Below, in pieces: positions 9,713 to 17,122 of a DNA stretch of 64,000 bases (positions are counted from its first letter, which is position 1; every line of letters begins with the position of its first letter). Below the pieces are notes generated by a model, which saw only the letters and a program-made list of their open reading frames with translations, did no database searches and was not told where the DNA came from. Origin of the DNA: Haloglomus irregulare (GTDB lineage Archaea; Halobacteriota; Halobacteria; Halobacteriales; Haloarculaceae); NCBI RefSeq assembly GCF_007421925.1, contig NZ_QMDX01000006.1, positions 1 to 64,000 on the forward strand, written 5' to 3'. Made by a program: the position numbers and the translations under genes.

Positions 9713-12410
9713 CTAGCAGTACGACTCCGAGAGCGGGCTCGAGTCGCCCGGCTGGAGGCGGTCGTGCGAGCCGACGGCGTCGACGATCGTCTGGGTCCCG
9801 GCCGCGGACCCGGCGTCCCTCTCGACCCGGGTCAGGAAGCCGTGCGGCAGGTCCAGATAGTCACTCCCCGCCGCCAGCAGCCCGGAGATCTTCTCCTCGA
9901 GCCCCGTCCCCGGGTCGGTCGTCACCTCGTAGACCTGCCGGAGGAGCTCGACCCGGGCACGGGCCTCCCGCTCGCGCTCCTTCCGCTCCGAGATATCCAC
10001 GAACAGCGCGCTCGTCCCGTCGGTCCCGTCCTGGCGAGGGACCGCACGCAGAAGCGTCTGCACCGACTCGCCGTTCGCCCCGACCAGTTCGCGCTCGCTC
10101 AACTCGAACTCCCCCTCGAGCGCGCGGTCGTACCCCTGCTCTCGGAGTTCCGCCGCGGAGTCGGCGCTGTAGATGTCGGCGAGCGGCCGTCCCTCGACCG
10201 CCCCGCGGTCGTATCCCAGCCGCTCTAGGAGCCGGTCGTTGCAGGACTCGACGACCGCCTCGCCGTCGACCTCGCGGGTCTCGACGAACAGCAGCGGCCC
10301 CTCGTTCAGGAACTGTCGCAGCCACCGGGCTCGCTCCTTGCGCTCGGTGACGTCCTGCTGGATGCCGATGTAGTTGACCAGGTCACCGTCGTCGTCGTAC
10401 ACCGGCGTGACGGCGATGCGGGCCCAGTACGGGGTCCCGTCCTGCCGGACGTTGCGCAGTTCGAGCGAGACCGGCTCCTCGGCGTCGATCGCCTCGCGGA
10501 GCCGGGCGGTCTGCTGGGGGTCGGCCGCCTCGCCCTGGAGGAAGCGCGGGTTCCGGCCGAGTACGTCCTCGCTCGCGAACCCGGTCATCCGCTCGAACCC
10601 GTCGTTGACGTACACCAGCGGGTTGCCCTCCCGCGTCGGGTCGGTGATCTGGATGCCGACGGTGGCCTCGTCCATCGCTCGCTCCTTCAGTTCGAGTTCC
10701 CGTTCGCGGGCCTTGCGTTCGGTCTCGTCGCGCACCGTACAGACCAGCCGCCCGTCCTCGACGATGGTCAGGGAGAGTTCGGCGGGGAAGGTCGACCCGT
10801 CCGGTCGGCTGCCGGTCACCATCCCGCGCCAGTACCCCTCGGACTCCAGCGCCGGGAACGCCTCCGCCTCCAGCCGCGCTATCTCCGCGTCGTCGTACAG
10901 CGCCCGCCAGGTGTTCCCCAGCAACTGTGCCTTGTCCTCGAAGCCGTACATGTCGACGTGGGTCCGGTCGACGTAGACGTACTCGTCGCCCTCTAAGATC
11001 GCCACGCCGTCGGCGGCCTCCTCGACGGCCCGCTGGAACGACTCCAGTCGCTGCCGGCGCTCCTTGCGAGCGGTGATGTCGCGCAGGACGCCCGCGGTGC
11101 CGCGGAACTCCTCGTCGCCGATCAGCGCGAGCCGGTTCTCCACGACGCTGCGGTCCCCGTCCCTCGTTCGCAGTTCGAACTCGGCGGTCGTCGAGCGCTC
11201 GTCCCCGGCGAGGAGGTCCTCGATCTGCTCACGGACCCGGTCGACGTCCGCCGCGTCCATGCCGACCGAGACGTGTTTCCCGAGGACCTCCTCGCTGTAG
11301 CCGAACTCCCGCTCCGCCGCCGCGTTGAGGAAGGTGAGGCGTCCCTCGGTGTCGAGCGCGTACACCGGGTCGCCGACGGCCTCGAGGATGGTCTCGTACC
11401 GCTCCAGCTGGTCGAACCGGCGGCGGCGTTCGATCTCCGTCCCGACCCACTCCGCGACCAGCGTGACGAACTCCCGCTCCACCGGGCGGAACGGCGCCGT
11501 GCGGGGGGTCGCCATCGAGAAGTTCACCGTTCCGTACGTCTCGTCTCCCACGACCACCGGCGCCGCGATGTACGCACCGATGCTCCCGGCTGCCGGGTGG
11601 TCCCGGTGCTCGGTGTCCGCGACGTCCGCGAACGCCAGCGGCTCCGTCCGGCTCCCGCCGAGCGTCGCCTCGCACATCGTCCGTTCGAGGCCGTACGTCG
11701 CACCGACCTCGTGGGTCCCGGTCGCGTCGACCACGGCCTCGGCCTCGTAGTCGCCGCCGTCGATCCGCGCGAGGATACCGGTATCGAGGTCGAAGTACTC
11801 GCAGCCGAGCGACAGCAGTCGCTCGACGGTCTCGTCGAACGCACCCGGGGCGACCGTGAGTTCGTTCAGCCGGCGGAGCGCGGCTGCGTCGTCCGTCGCT
11901 CCGGCGGCCGAGTGCGGGGCCGCCCTCTGCCGGTCGGTCCGGCGCAGCGCGGGTTCGATGTTCGCCGCGATCCCCTCGACGACCGTCAGCGCCGCCTCGT
12001 CGAAGCCGCCGGACTCGCGCGTCCCCAGACGCAGGAGCCACCGGTCGCCGACGGGGGCCCAGCGCCTCCGCACTGATCGACTCGCAGGGGCCGCCGTCGA
12101 CCGTCGCCTCGGGAACGGCGTCGGTCGGGGCGCCGCTCGTGCGGTCACGGACCCGCTCGACCACCGACGCCGGGACCCCGTCCGCGGGACCGGTCGGTCG
12201 GTAGGCGGTCGGATCCGACGACTCCAGGGTGATGAACGCGTCGGAGCCGGGGTCGTACCTGCAGACCGACACCGCCGGCCGGTCGAACGCCGTTTCAGCC
12301 ACCTCGACCGCGCGAGCGACGGCCGCCTCGACCGTCCCCGCGTGGGTGAGCCTGGCCGAGAGCGAGAGGAGGGCCCCGGGGGATCGGTCGTGCGAATGCG
12401 TACTGGACAT
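9713..12410 (-). pseudogene. Sensor kinase N-terminal part: two GAFs, four PAS, start of third GAF
   Basis: From the ATG at 12410 the frame runs through most of a GAF domain to ESISAEALG, then shifts at the 12053-12057 run; the other frame resumes at PVGDRWLLRLG and stays open to the TAG at 9713-9715. It carries a second GAF (LRRLNELTVAPGAFDETVER onward) and four PAS domains. The third PAS has the LOV-like stretch GRNPRFLQG, where photoactive LOV domains have Cys in place of Pro, so flavin photochemistry of the usual kind is unlikely. The TAG falls within the third GAF, right after SESYC. Alone this fragment has no kinase domain. Confidence 0.7.
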
Positions 12411-12898
12411 TGAATCAGTTACACCGAGTAGGGGCAAGTATGCTTCGTCCGTCTGCACGACCTGATACCACTCCGCCGCTTGCCGGCTCCGACGGCGCCC
12501 GGCACGGTCGTCCGACGGCTCGAACCGTTCCCGAGACCGCTCGCCTCCCGTCCGAACGGCGAACCGCGCATCGACGGCAGCGGCGGCCGGAACCACCCTG
12601 GGCGCACGGGTCGATACGCACGTTCGGAACGGACAGCCCATCGGTCACCCAGGAGGGTGCCGGGTCACGCACGCCCCCAAATGTCACTGCGGATGATGTA
12701 CCGACTCTAGTCACGACAGGACGCGCCGCTTTCCGGACGCATGAACCTGTACCCGTTCCGTATCGGAGGGGCACGTTCGGATACCGATATCAATCGGGGC
12801 GGCCCGGCGCCGGCGGATTCCCTCGGACCACCGTTCCCGAGCACGGCCCGCGAGGGGGAATGGCGGCCTCGGTCCACGCCGTCGTCCGAGCCGTCGGT
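12411..12898. other. 488-bp divergent gap, no gene seen
   Basis: This lies upstream of the sensor kinase (minus) and downstream of the acetyltransferase gene's 3' end. Open frames here are Arg/Ser/Pro-rich and look like GC-rich noise. It should hold the kinase promoter. A GCATACTTGCC stretch about 30 nt before the ATG is the only weak TATA-like candidate I see. Confidence 0.4.
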
Positions 12899-13345
12899 TC
12901 AGTCGAGCACCGGGTCATCGTCCCGAGGGCGGTAGCGGTGACACATCCCCTCGGCGGGCCCGTCGGGTCGCTCGACCGGTGACGGGTACGGCTCGAACCC
13001 GAACCGCTCGTAGAACGCGACCAGTCCCTCGCGACAGGTCAGCGAGAGGAACACGTCGTCCAGGTCCGGGTGGGAGACGACGGCGTCCAGCAGTTCCGTG
13101 CCCACCCCCTGCCCGCGGTGTGGCTCGGCGACGACCACGTCGTAGCATTTCGCGTAGTAGACGCCGTCGCCGACGACGCGGGCGGCCGCGACGAGGTCGC
13201 CGTCGTCCCGGACGCCCAGCGCGACCATCGTCTGCCGGAGCGCCGCCCGGACATCCGCGGCGGAGCGGTCCGCCCACCAGTCGTACGCCTCGTAGAGGGC
13301 CGCGAGCTCGGCGGCGGCGTCGGGCCCGAGTTCGACCGTCTCCAT
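12899..13345 (-). CDS. GNAT family N-acetyltransferase
   Basis: A 148-aa GNAT protein. The acetyl-CoA loop appears as HRGQGVGTELLDAVV, preceded by strand YAKCYDVVVAEP and followed by DDVFLSLTCREGLVAFYERFGFEPY, the usual C-terminal half. I chose the ATG at 13345 (METVELGPDAAAELAAL) because the acidic N-terminus begins there; the in-frame region upstream is unlike protein. The acetyl acceptor cannot be told. The gene is transcribed divergently from proS, with 135 bp between the start codons. Confidence 0.82.
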   Translation of the reverse strand: METVELGPDAAAELAALYEAYDWWADRSAADVRAALRQTMVALGVRDDGDLVAAARVVGDGVYYAKCYDVVVAEPHRGQGVGTELLDAVVSHPDLDDVFLSLTCREGLVAFYERFGFEPYPSPVERPDGPAEGMCHRYRPRDDDPVLD

Positions 13346-13450
13346 GCGAGGGCGTCCGACCACGGGGAATAAATCGGTATCGTCGGAGCGCGGCAGCATC
13401 AGCTACGCACCCGGCTCGGGCATGCCCCTGTTTCGCATGGAACGCACCGT

Positions 13451-13458
13451 GTTTAAGA
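13451..13458 (+). promoter_or_regulatory. TATA-like box for proS
   Basis: GTTTAAGA lies 23-30 nt before the proS ATG, the usual spacing for a leaderless haloarchaeal transcript. It stands out in otherwise GC-rich DNA. Confidence 0.45.
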
Positions 13459-13480
13459 CGCCGCTCCGACACCTACAGGT

Positions 13481-14947
13481 ATGAGTGATACCGACGACGG
13501 CGGTGGCCAGGAACTCGGCATCACCGAGTCCAAGGCCCACAAGCCCGGCGAGTGGTACGCCGAGGTCGTCCAGAAGGCCGAACTCGCGGACTACGCCCCC
13601 ATGGGCGGGTTCATCGTCACCCGGCCGCGCGGCTACGCCATCTGGGAGCGCATCAAGGACCACCTCGACGGCTGGTTCAAGTCGAGTGGCGTCCAGAACA
13701 GCTACTTCCCGATGTTCATCCCCGAGTCCTACCTCGAACGGGAGAAGGACATCGTCGAGGGGTTCGACCCGGAGGTGGCGTGGGTGTCCGAGGCCGGCCA
13801 CGAGGAGTTAGAGGAGCGGCTGGCCGTCCGCCCGACCAGCGAGTCCATCATCACCCCGTTCATCGCGAGGTGGGTCCGGTCGCATCGGGACCTCCCGATG
13901 CGGCTGAACCAGTGGTGCTCGGTCGTCCGGTGGGAGGCCACCGACACGAAGCCGTTCTTCCGGACGAAGGAGTTCCTCTGGCAGGAGGGCCACACCGCCC
14001 ACGCCGACGAGGACGGCGCCTGGACGGAGACGATGGCCCGGCTGGGTCAGTACGAGCGCCTCTACGAGGAGGTCATGGCCATCCCCGGGCTGACCGGGCG
14101 CAAGCCCGAGCACGACAAGTTCCCCGGCGCCCACACCACGACGACCATCGAGGCGCTGATGCCCGACGGGAAGAGCGTCCAGGCCGGCACTTCCCACTAC
14201 CTCGGCACCTCCTTCGCGGAGGCGTTCGACATCACCTACGCCGACGTCGACGAGGCCGAACGCACCGCCCACACCACCTCCTGGGGGCTCTCCTGGCGCG
14301 CGATGGGCGCGCTCATCATGACCCACTCCGACGACCAGGGGCTCGTGCTCCCGCCCGCGCTCGCCCCCGAACAGGTCGTCATCGTCCCCATCTGGCAGGA
14401 GGACACCGAGGACGAGGTGCTGGAGTACAGCGCCGACCTCGCCGCCGACCTCGACGACGAGTTCCGCGTCCACCTCGACGACCGCGACGAGCGCAACCCC
14501 GGCTTCAAATACAACGAGTGGGAGCTGAAGGGCGTCCCGCTCCGCATCGAGATCGGTCCCAACGAGGTCGCGGACGGCGAGGTCACGATGGTCCACCGCC
14601 CCGACGGCGAGAGCGAGGTCGCCGACCGGGACGCAGCCGTCGACGCCGTCGGCGAGGCACTGGACACCGTCTACGCCAAGCTCTACGCCGCCGCCGAGGC
14701 GACCCTGGAGGAGAACATCCGCGAGGCCCACGGCCGCGACGAGATCCTCGGCACGCTCGGCCAACACGGCGGCTACGTGAGGACCGGCTGGTGCGGCGAC
14801 GAGGGCTGCGAGACCGAGATCAAGGACCAGATCGCCGCCGAGATCGTCATGCTGCCGCTCGACCGCGACGAGGCGCCGGTCCACGACACCTGTGGCGTCT
14901 GTGGCGAGCCGGCCGCGGACACGGCGTACTTCGCGAAGAACTACTAA
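13481..14947 (+). CDS. proS: Prolyl-tRNA synthetase
   Basis: A 488-aa class II aminoacyl-tRNA synthetase that charges tRNA-Pro in the cytoplasm. Class II motifs are clear: motif 2 near LNQWCSVVRWEATDTKPFFRT, the Pro-binding TSESI and EFLWQEGHTAH stretches, then an anticodon-binding domain (PEQVVIVPIWQEDTEDE onward). The C-terminal zinc domain shows CGDEGC and CGVCG and ends YFAKNY, as in the archaeal/eukaryotic-type ProS. Length and both ends are normal. A tRNA-Pro gene also lies in this window but is not adjacent. Confidence 0.97.
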   Translation: MSDTDDGGGQELGITESKAHKPGEWYAEVVQKAELADYAPMGGFIVTRPRGYAIWERIKDHLDGWFKSSGVQNSYFPMFIPESYLEREKDIVEGFDPEVAWVSEAGHEELEERLAVRPTSESIITPFIARWVRSHRDLPMRLNQWCSVVRWEATDTKPFFRTKEFLWQEGHTAHADEDGAWTETMARLGQYERLYEEVMAIPGLTGRKPEHDKFPGAHTTTTIEALMPDGKSVQAGTSHYLGTSFAEAFDITYADVDEAERTAHTTSWGLSWRAMGALIMTHSDDQGLVLPPALAPEQVVIVPIWQEDTEDEVLEYSADLAADLDDEFRVHLDDRDERNPGFKYNEWELKGVPLRIEIGPNEVADGEVTMVHRPDGESEVADRDAAVDAVGEALDTVYAKLYAAAEATLEENIREAHGRDEILGTLGQHGGYVRTGWCGDEGCETEIKDQIAAEIVMLPLDRDEAPVHDTCGVCGEPAADTAYFAKNY

Positions 14948-14949
14948 GG

Positions 14950-14970
14950 AGCTCTTCCGCGAGCTTTTTT
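14950..14970 (+). terminator. Terminator after proS
   Basis: AGCTC and GAGCT form a 5-bp stem around TTCCGC, running straight into a T6 tract. It sits a few bases after the proS stop. T-rich tracts are the main archaeal termination signal. Confidence 0.5.
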
Positions 14971-15275
14971 CCCGCTCGGGTGTCCTCTGCTGGCGGCTTC
15001 GCCGCCAGCCTGCGGGCACCACTCGCGGCAAAAAACGGTCAGAGAAAAAGCCGCTGGCTCCCTCCGGTCGCCAGCGGTGAAACGCGCGCCTCCGGCGCGC
15101 GTATGCACTGGATAAAGAGTTATTTATTGCCCGAAACAAATAGTTGAATCCGAATTTGAATATATAATATCGCGTATTTTCAGTATATAACTGTACTGCA
15201 TCCGCGAGAGCGGAGCGAGCGTGGTTCTCCGCTCCGAGCGCCGTCAGGCGCGAGGAGCGGCCTCTTTTCTGAACG
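14971..15275. other. Hairpin-rich then AT-rich spacer between proS and the oxidoreductase
   Basis: No gene is seen. It holds a perfect 8-bp hairpin at 14990-15008 (CTGGCGGC, TTC loop), an A6 tract near 15026, a CCGCTGGC/GCCAGCGG hairpin near 15051-15077, then a palindromic repeat copy. From about 15110 to 15200 the DNA becomes strikingly AT-rich (TTATTTATT, TATATAATAT), unlike the surroundings. The convergent gene order means no promoter is required here, so the AT-rich segment is unexplained. Confidence 0.5.
15077..15108 (-). repeat. 32-bp palindromic element, copy 1
   Basis: Read on the minus strand this is the same 32-bp sequence as 63081-63112 with one mismatch in the loop. The core is ACGCGCGCC / GGCGCGCGT, a 9-bp inverted repeat around a 4-nt loop, flanked by GTGCAT and TTCAC. 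Both copies lie beyond the 3' end of a gene. It resembles a REP-type intergenic palindrome. Confidence 0.6.
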
Positions 15276-15342
15276 TTTTTTACGCCGGGTGGCTCCCGCA
15301 GCGGCGCCTACGGCGCCGCGAGGAAGCCCGAGGCGTAAAAAA
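15276..15342. terminator. Bidirectional terminator downstream of the oxidoreductase
   Basis: A perfect 11-bp inverted repeat, TTTTTTACGCC at 15276-15286 and GGCGTAAAAAA at 15332-15342, encloses an 8-bp GC hairpin at 15301-15319 (GCGGCGCC, loop TAC). Each strand therefore ends a stem with T6. It lies just after the minus-strand oxidoreductase stop and between convergent genes. Confidence 0.6.
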
Positions 15343-15349
15343 GCTCGTG

Positions 15350-17044
15350 TCAGTCGTCGGCCGGCGTCGCGCCGCCGCTGCCGGAGACGTTCACGTCGGG
15401 GACGGTGCCGTCCTCGTTCCAGCCGCGCAGGTCGTAGTAGTTGGTGAGCTCGTCCTCGAGTCCCTCCATCTCGTAGGGGAGGTCGTTGTCGTCGGCACGG
15501 TCGAAGCCGCGCCTGGAGTTGAAATGCCGCTCCAGTTCGACGACCCGGCTACCCAGCTCCATCAGCTCCGCCCAGGAGGCGTCGAACAGGGCCTCGTAGC
15601 GCTCGTGGTCGAAGCTGGAGGCGGCGAACTTGCAGAGCACCCCCGAGTCGTGGACGGCGTTCTTGTTCTCCTGTTCGATGAGGTGCTCGGACTTGCCCGC
15701 GACGCCCTCCTTGTCCAGGGCCTCGTTCGGGGCGACCAGCGGGTACTCCAACTGGTACATCTCGGCGTACATGTGGTCGGCGCCGCGGTTGGCGGTGGCG
15801 AAGGAGAGGGCCTGCCCGTTCAGCGCGCGGCCGTCGTGGGCGGCGAACTCCATCCCCTTCATGCTCCAGTTCTCGACGCCGAGCTCGTCGTGGACCCGGT
15901 CGATACCCTCGGCGAGCCGGTCGCCGATGCCCTCGCGATGGGCGATCCGCTCGACGGTCTCGACCATCAGCTCATCGTTGCCGAACTCGCCCTCGCTCTT
16001 GAGGTAGGCCGAGACGACGTCACCGCAGGAGATGGTGTCCAGCCCCAGCTCGTCGCAGGCCCGGTTGGCCTCCATGATGGCGACGAAGTCGTCGTTGTCG
16101 GCGTTGGAGCCGAACGACATCATCGTCTCGTACTCCGGCCCCTCCGTGACGATGCCGGACGCCTCGTCCTTGGTGGGGAGCTTGCAGGCGAACGCACAGG
16201 ACGAGCAGGTCCCCTTCTTGTACTTGTGCTCCATGACGGCGCCCGACCCGATCTGGTCGAGATGCTCGTAGGACCGGTCCTCGAAGTAGCGGGTCGGCAG
16301 CGCGTTCACCGCGTTCGCGTAGTCCGAGACGGAGACGGTCCCGGCGTCCTTCATCGGGCTGCCGGAGGTGGAGGCCTCCTTGTGGATCTCGGCGCCCAGC
16401 TCCTCGTTCAGCTCGATCTCGGGCGCGGAGTCGCCGTCGAAGGTGAGGAACTTCACGTTCTTGGCCCCGAGGACGGCGCCCAGCCCGCCGCGGCCGAAGG
16501 CGCGGGACTCGCTGGTGATGATGTTCGCGAACCGGACGCCGTTCTCGCCGGCGGGGCCGACGATGGCGGTGTGGCCCTCGTCCAGCCCGTGTGCGTCCTC
16601 GATATGCTCCAGCGTCTCGCTCGTGGTCGCACCCGCCAGCTCGTCGACGGCCTCGAACTCGACGCCCTCGTCGGTGACGTGGACGCCGACGAGGTCGTCG
16701 CTGGCGCCCGCGATCTCGACGGCGGCGTTCCCCGTGGCGGCGAACGGCCGGGACATGTAGCCCCCGGCGTTCGAGGAGAGGAGCCCGTCGGTCAGCGGCG
16801 AGAGGCCGGTGCAGGACATCCGGCCGGTGAAGGAGGTGTTCGAGGTCTGGAGCGGGCCGATCGCGAAGACGAGCCGGTTCTCCGGCCCGAGCGGGTCGGC
16901 GTCGAACGGGATGCGGTCGTGGGCGAGCTTGGTGCCGACGCCGCGGCCCCCCATGAACGTCTCGTTCACCTCGGCGATCGACTCCGTCTCGGCCGTCCGC
17001 TCCCCGACGTCGATACTGAGGAGTGGGCCACGATTGTGAATCAT
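15350..17044 (-). CDS. aor: Aldehyde:ferredoxin oxidoreductase family tungsten/molybdenum enzyme
   Basis: A 564-aa protein of the AOR family, which oxidises aldehydes to acids with a pterin-bound tungsten (or Mo) and a [4Fe-4S] cluster, passing electrons to ferredoxin. The N-terminal beta region (LLSIDVGERTAE, GGRGVGTKL) and AFGRGGLGAVLGAKNVKF pterin region are typical. Cluster ligands appear as C280-x2-C283-x3-C287 and a distant C471 (SGVLCKFA). The acidic C-terminal tail (VSGSGGATPADD) is a haloarchaeal feature. The substrate cannot be deduced. The gene is convergent with proS; no ferredoxin or cofactor gene is adjacent. Confidence 0.9.
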   Translation of the reverse strand: MIHNRGPLLSIDVGERTAETESIAEVNETFMGGRGVGTKLAHDRIPFDADPLGPENRLVFAIGPLQTSNTSFTGRMSCTGLSPLTDGLLSSNAGGYMSRPFAATGNAAVEIAGASDDLVGVHVTDEGVEFEAVDELAGATTSETLEHIEDAHGLDEGHTAIVGPAGENGVRFANIITSESRAFGRGGLGAVLGAKNVKFLTFDGDSAPEIELNEELGAEIHKEASTSGSPMKDAGTVSVSDYANAVNALPTRYFEDRSYEHLDQIGSGAVMEHKYKKGTCSSCAFACKLPTKDEASGIVTEGPEYETMMSFGSNADNDDFVAIMEANRACDELGLDTISCGDVVSAYLKSEGEFGNDELMVETVERIAHREGIGDRLAEGIDRVHDELGVENWSMKGMEFAAHDGRALNGQALSFATANRGADHMYAEMYQLEYPLVAPNEALDKEGVAGKSEHLIEQENKNAVHDSGVLCKFAASSFDHERYEALFDASWAELMELGSRVVELERHFNSRRGFDRADDNDLPYEMEGLEDELTNYYDLRGWNEDGTVPDVNVSGSGGATPADD

Positions 17045-17122
17045 CGTTTCAGGGGTGCGGTCCCGCGGTCATAAAACGTGCGCCGCGGAAGCCGGGTCGG
17101 TTCATGCCAACTGTGGGTCGGG

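Larger units (their letters stand above)
6948..12410 (-). pseudogene. Giant GAF/PAS sensor histidine kinase, disrupted at three points
   Basis: About 1,820 codons from the ATG at 12410 (MSSTHSHDRS). Reading through the lesions the order is GAF, GAF, four PAS, GAF, five PAS, dimerisation/phospho-acceptor domain, HATPase. Lesions: a C run at 12053-12057 with one extra base; TAG at 9713-9715; and a frameshift near 8681-8686. Each fragment is clean coding sequence of the expected family, so this was recently one gene. It overlaps the downstream response regulator start by 4 nt, an obvious kinase-regulator pair. No transmembrane segment is seen, so it was probably cytoplasmic and sensed soluble or redox/light-type signals. 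Fragments are described separately. Confidence 0.8.

Noticed and set aside
12415-12774. 119-codon minus-strand frame upstream of the kinase
   Set aside because: Composition rich in Arg, Ser, Cys and Pro, no domain, and sits where the kinase promoter should be.
13552-15147. Plus-strand frame overlapping proS
   Set aside because: Arg/His-rich composition in the third frame of proS; no family resemblance.
15221-17074. Long plus-strand open frame (over 600 codons) opposite the oxidoreductase
   Set aside because: It is the antisense shadow of a well-recognised aldehyde:ferredoxin oxidoreductase gene. GC-rich third positions keep opposite frames open; its Val/Glu/Gly composition has no recognisable domain.
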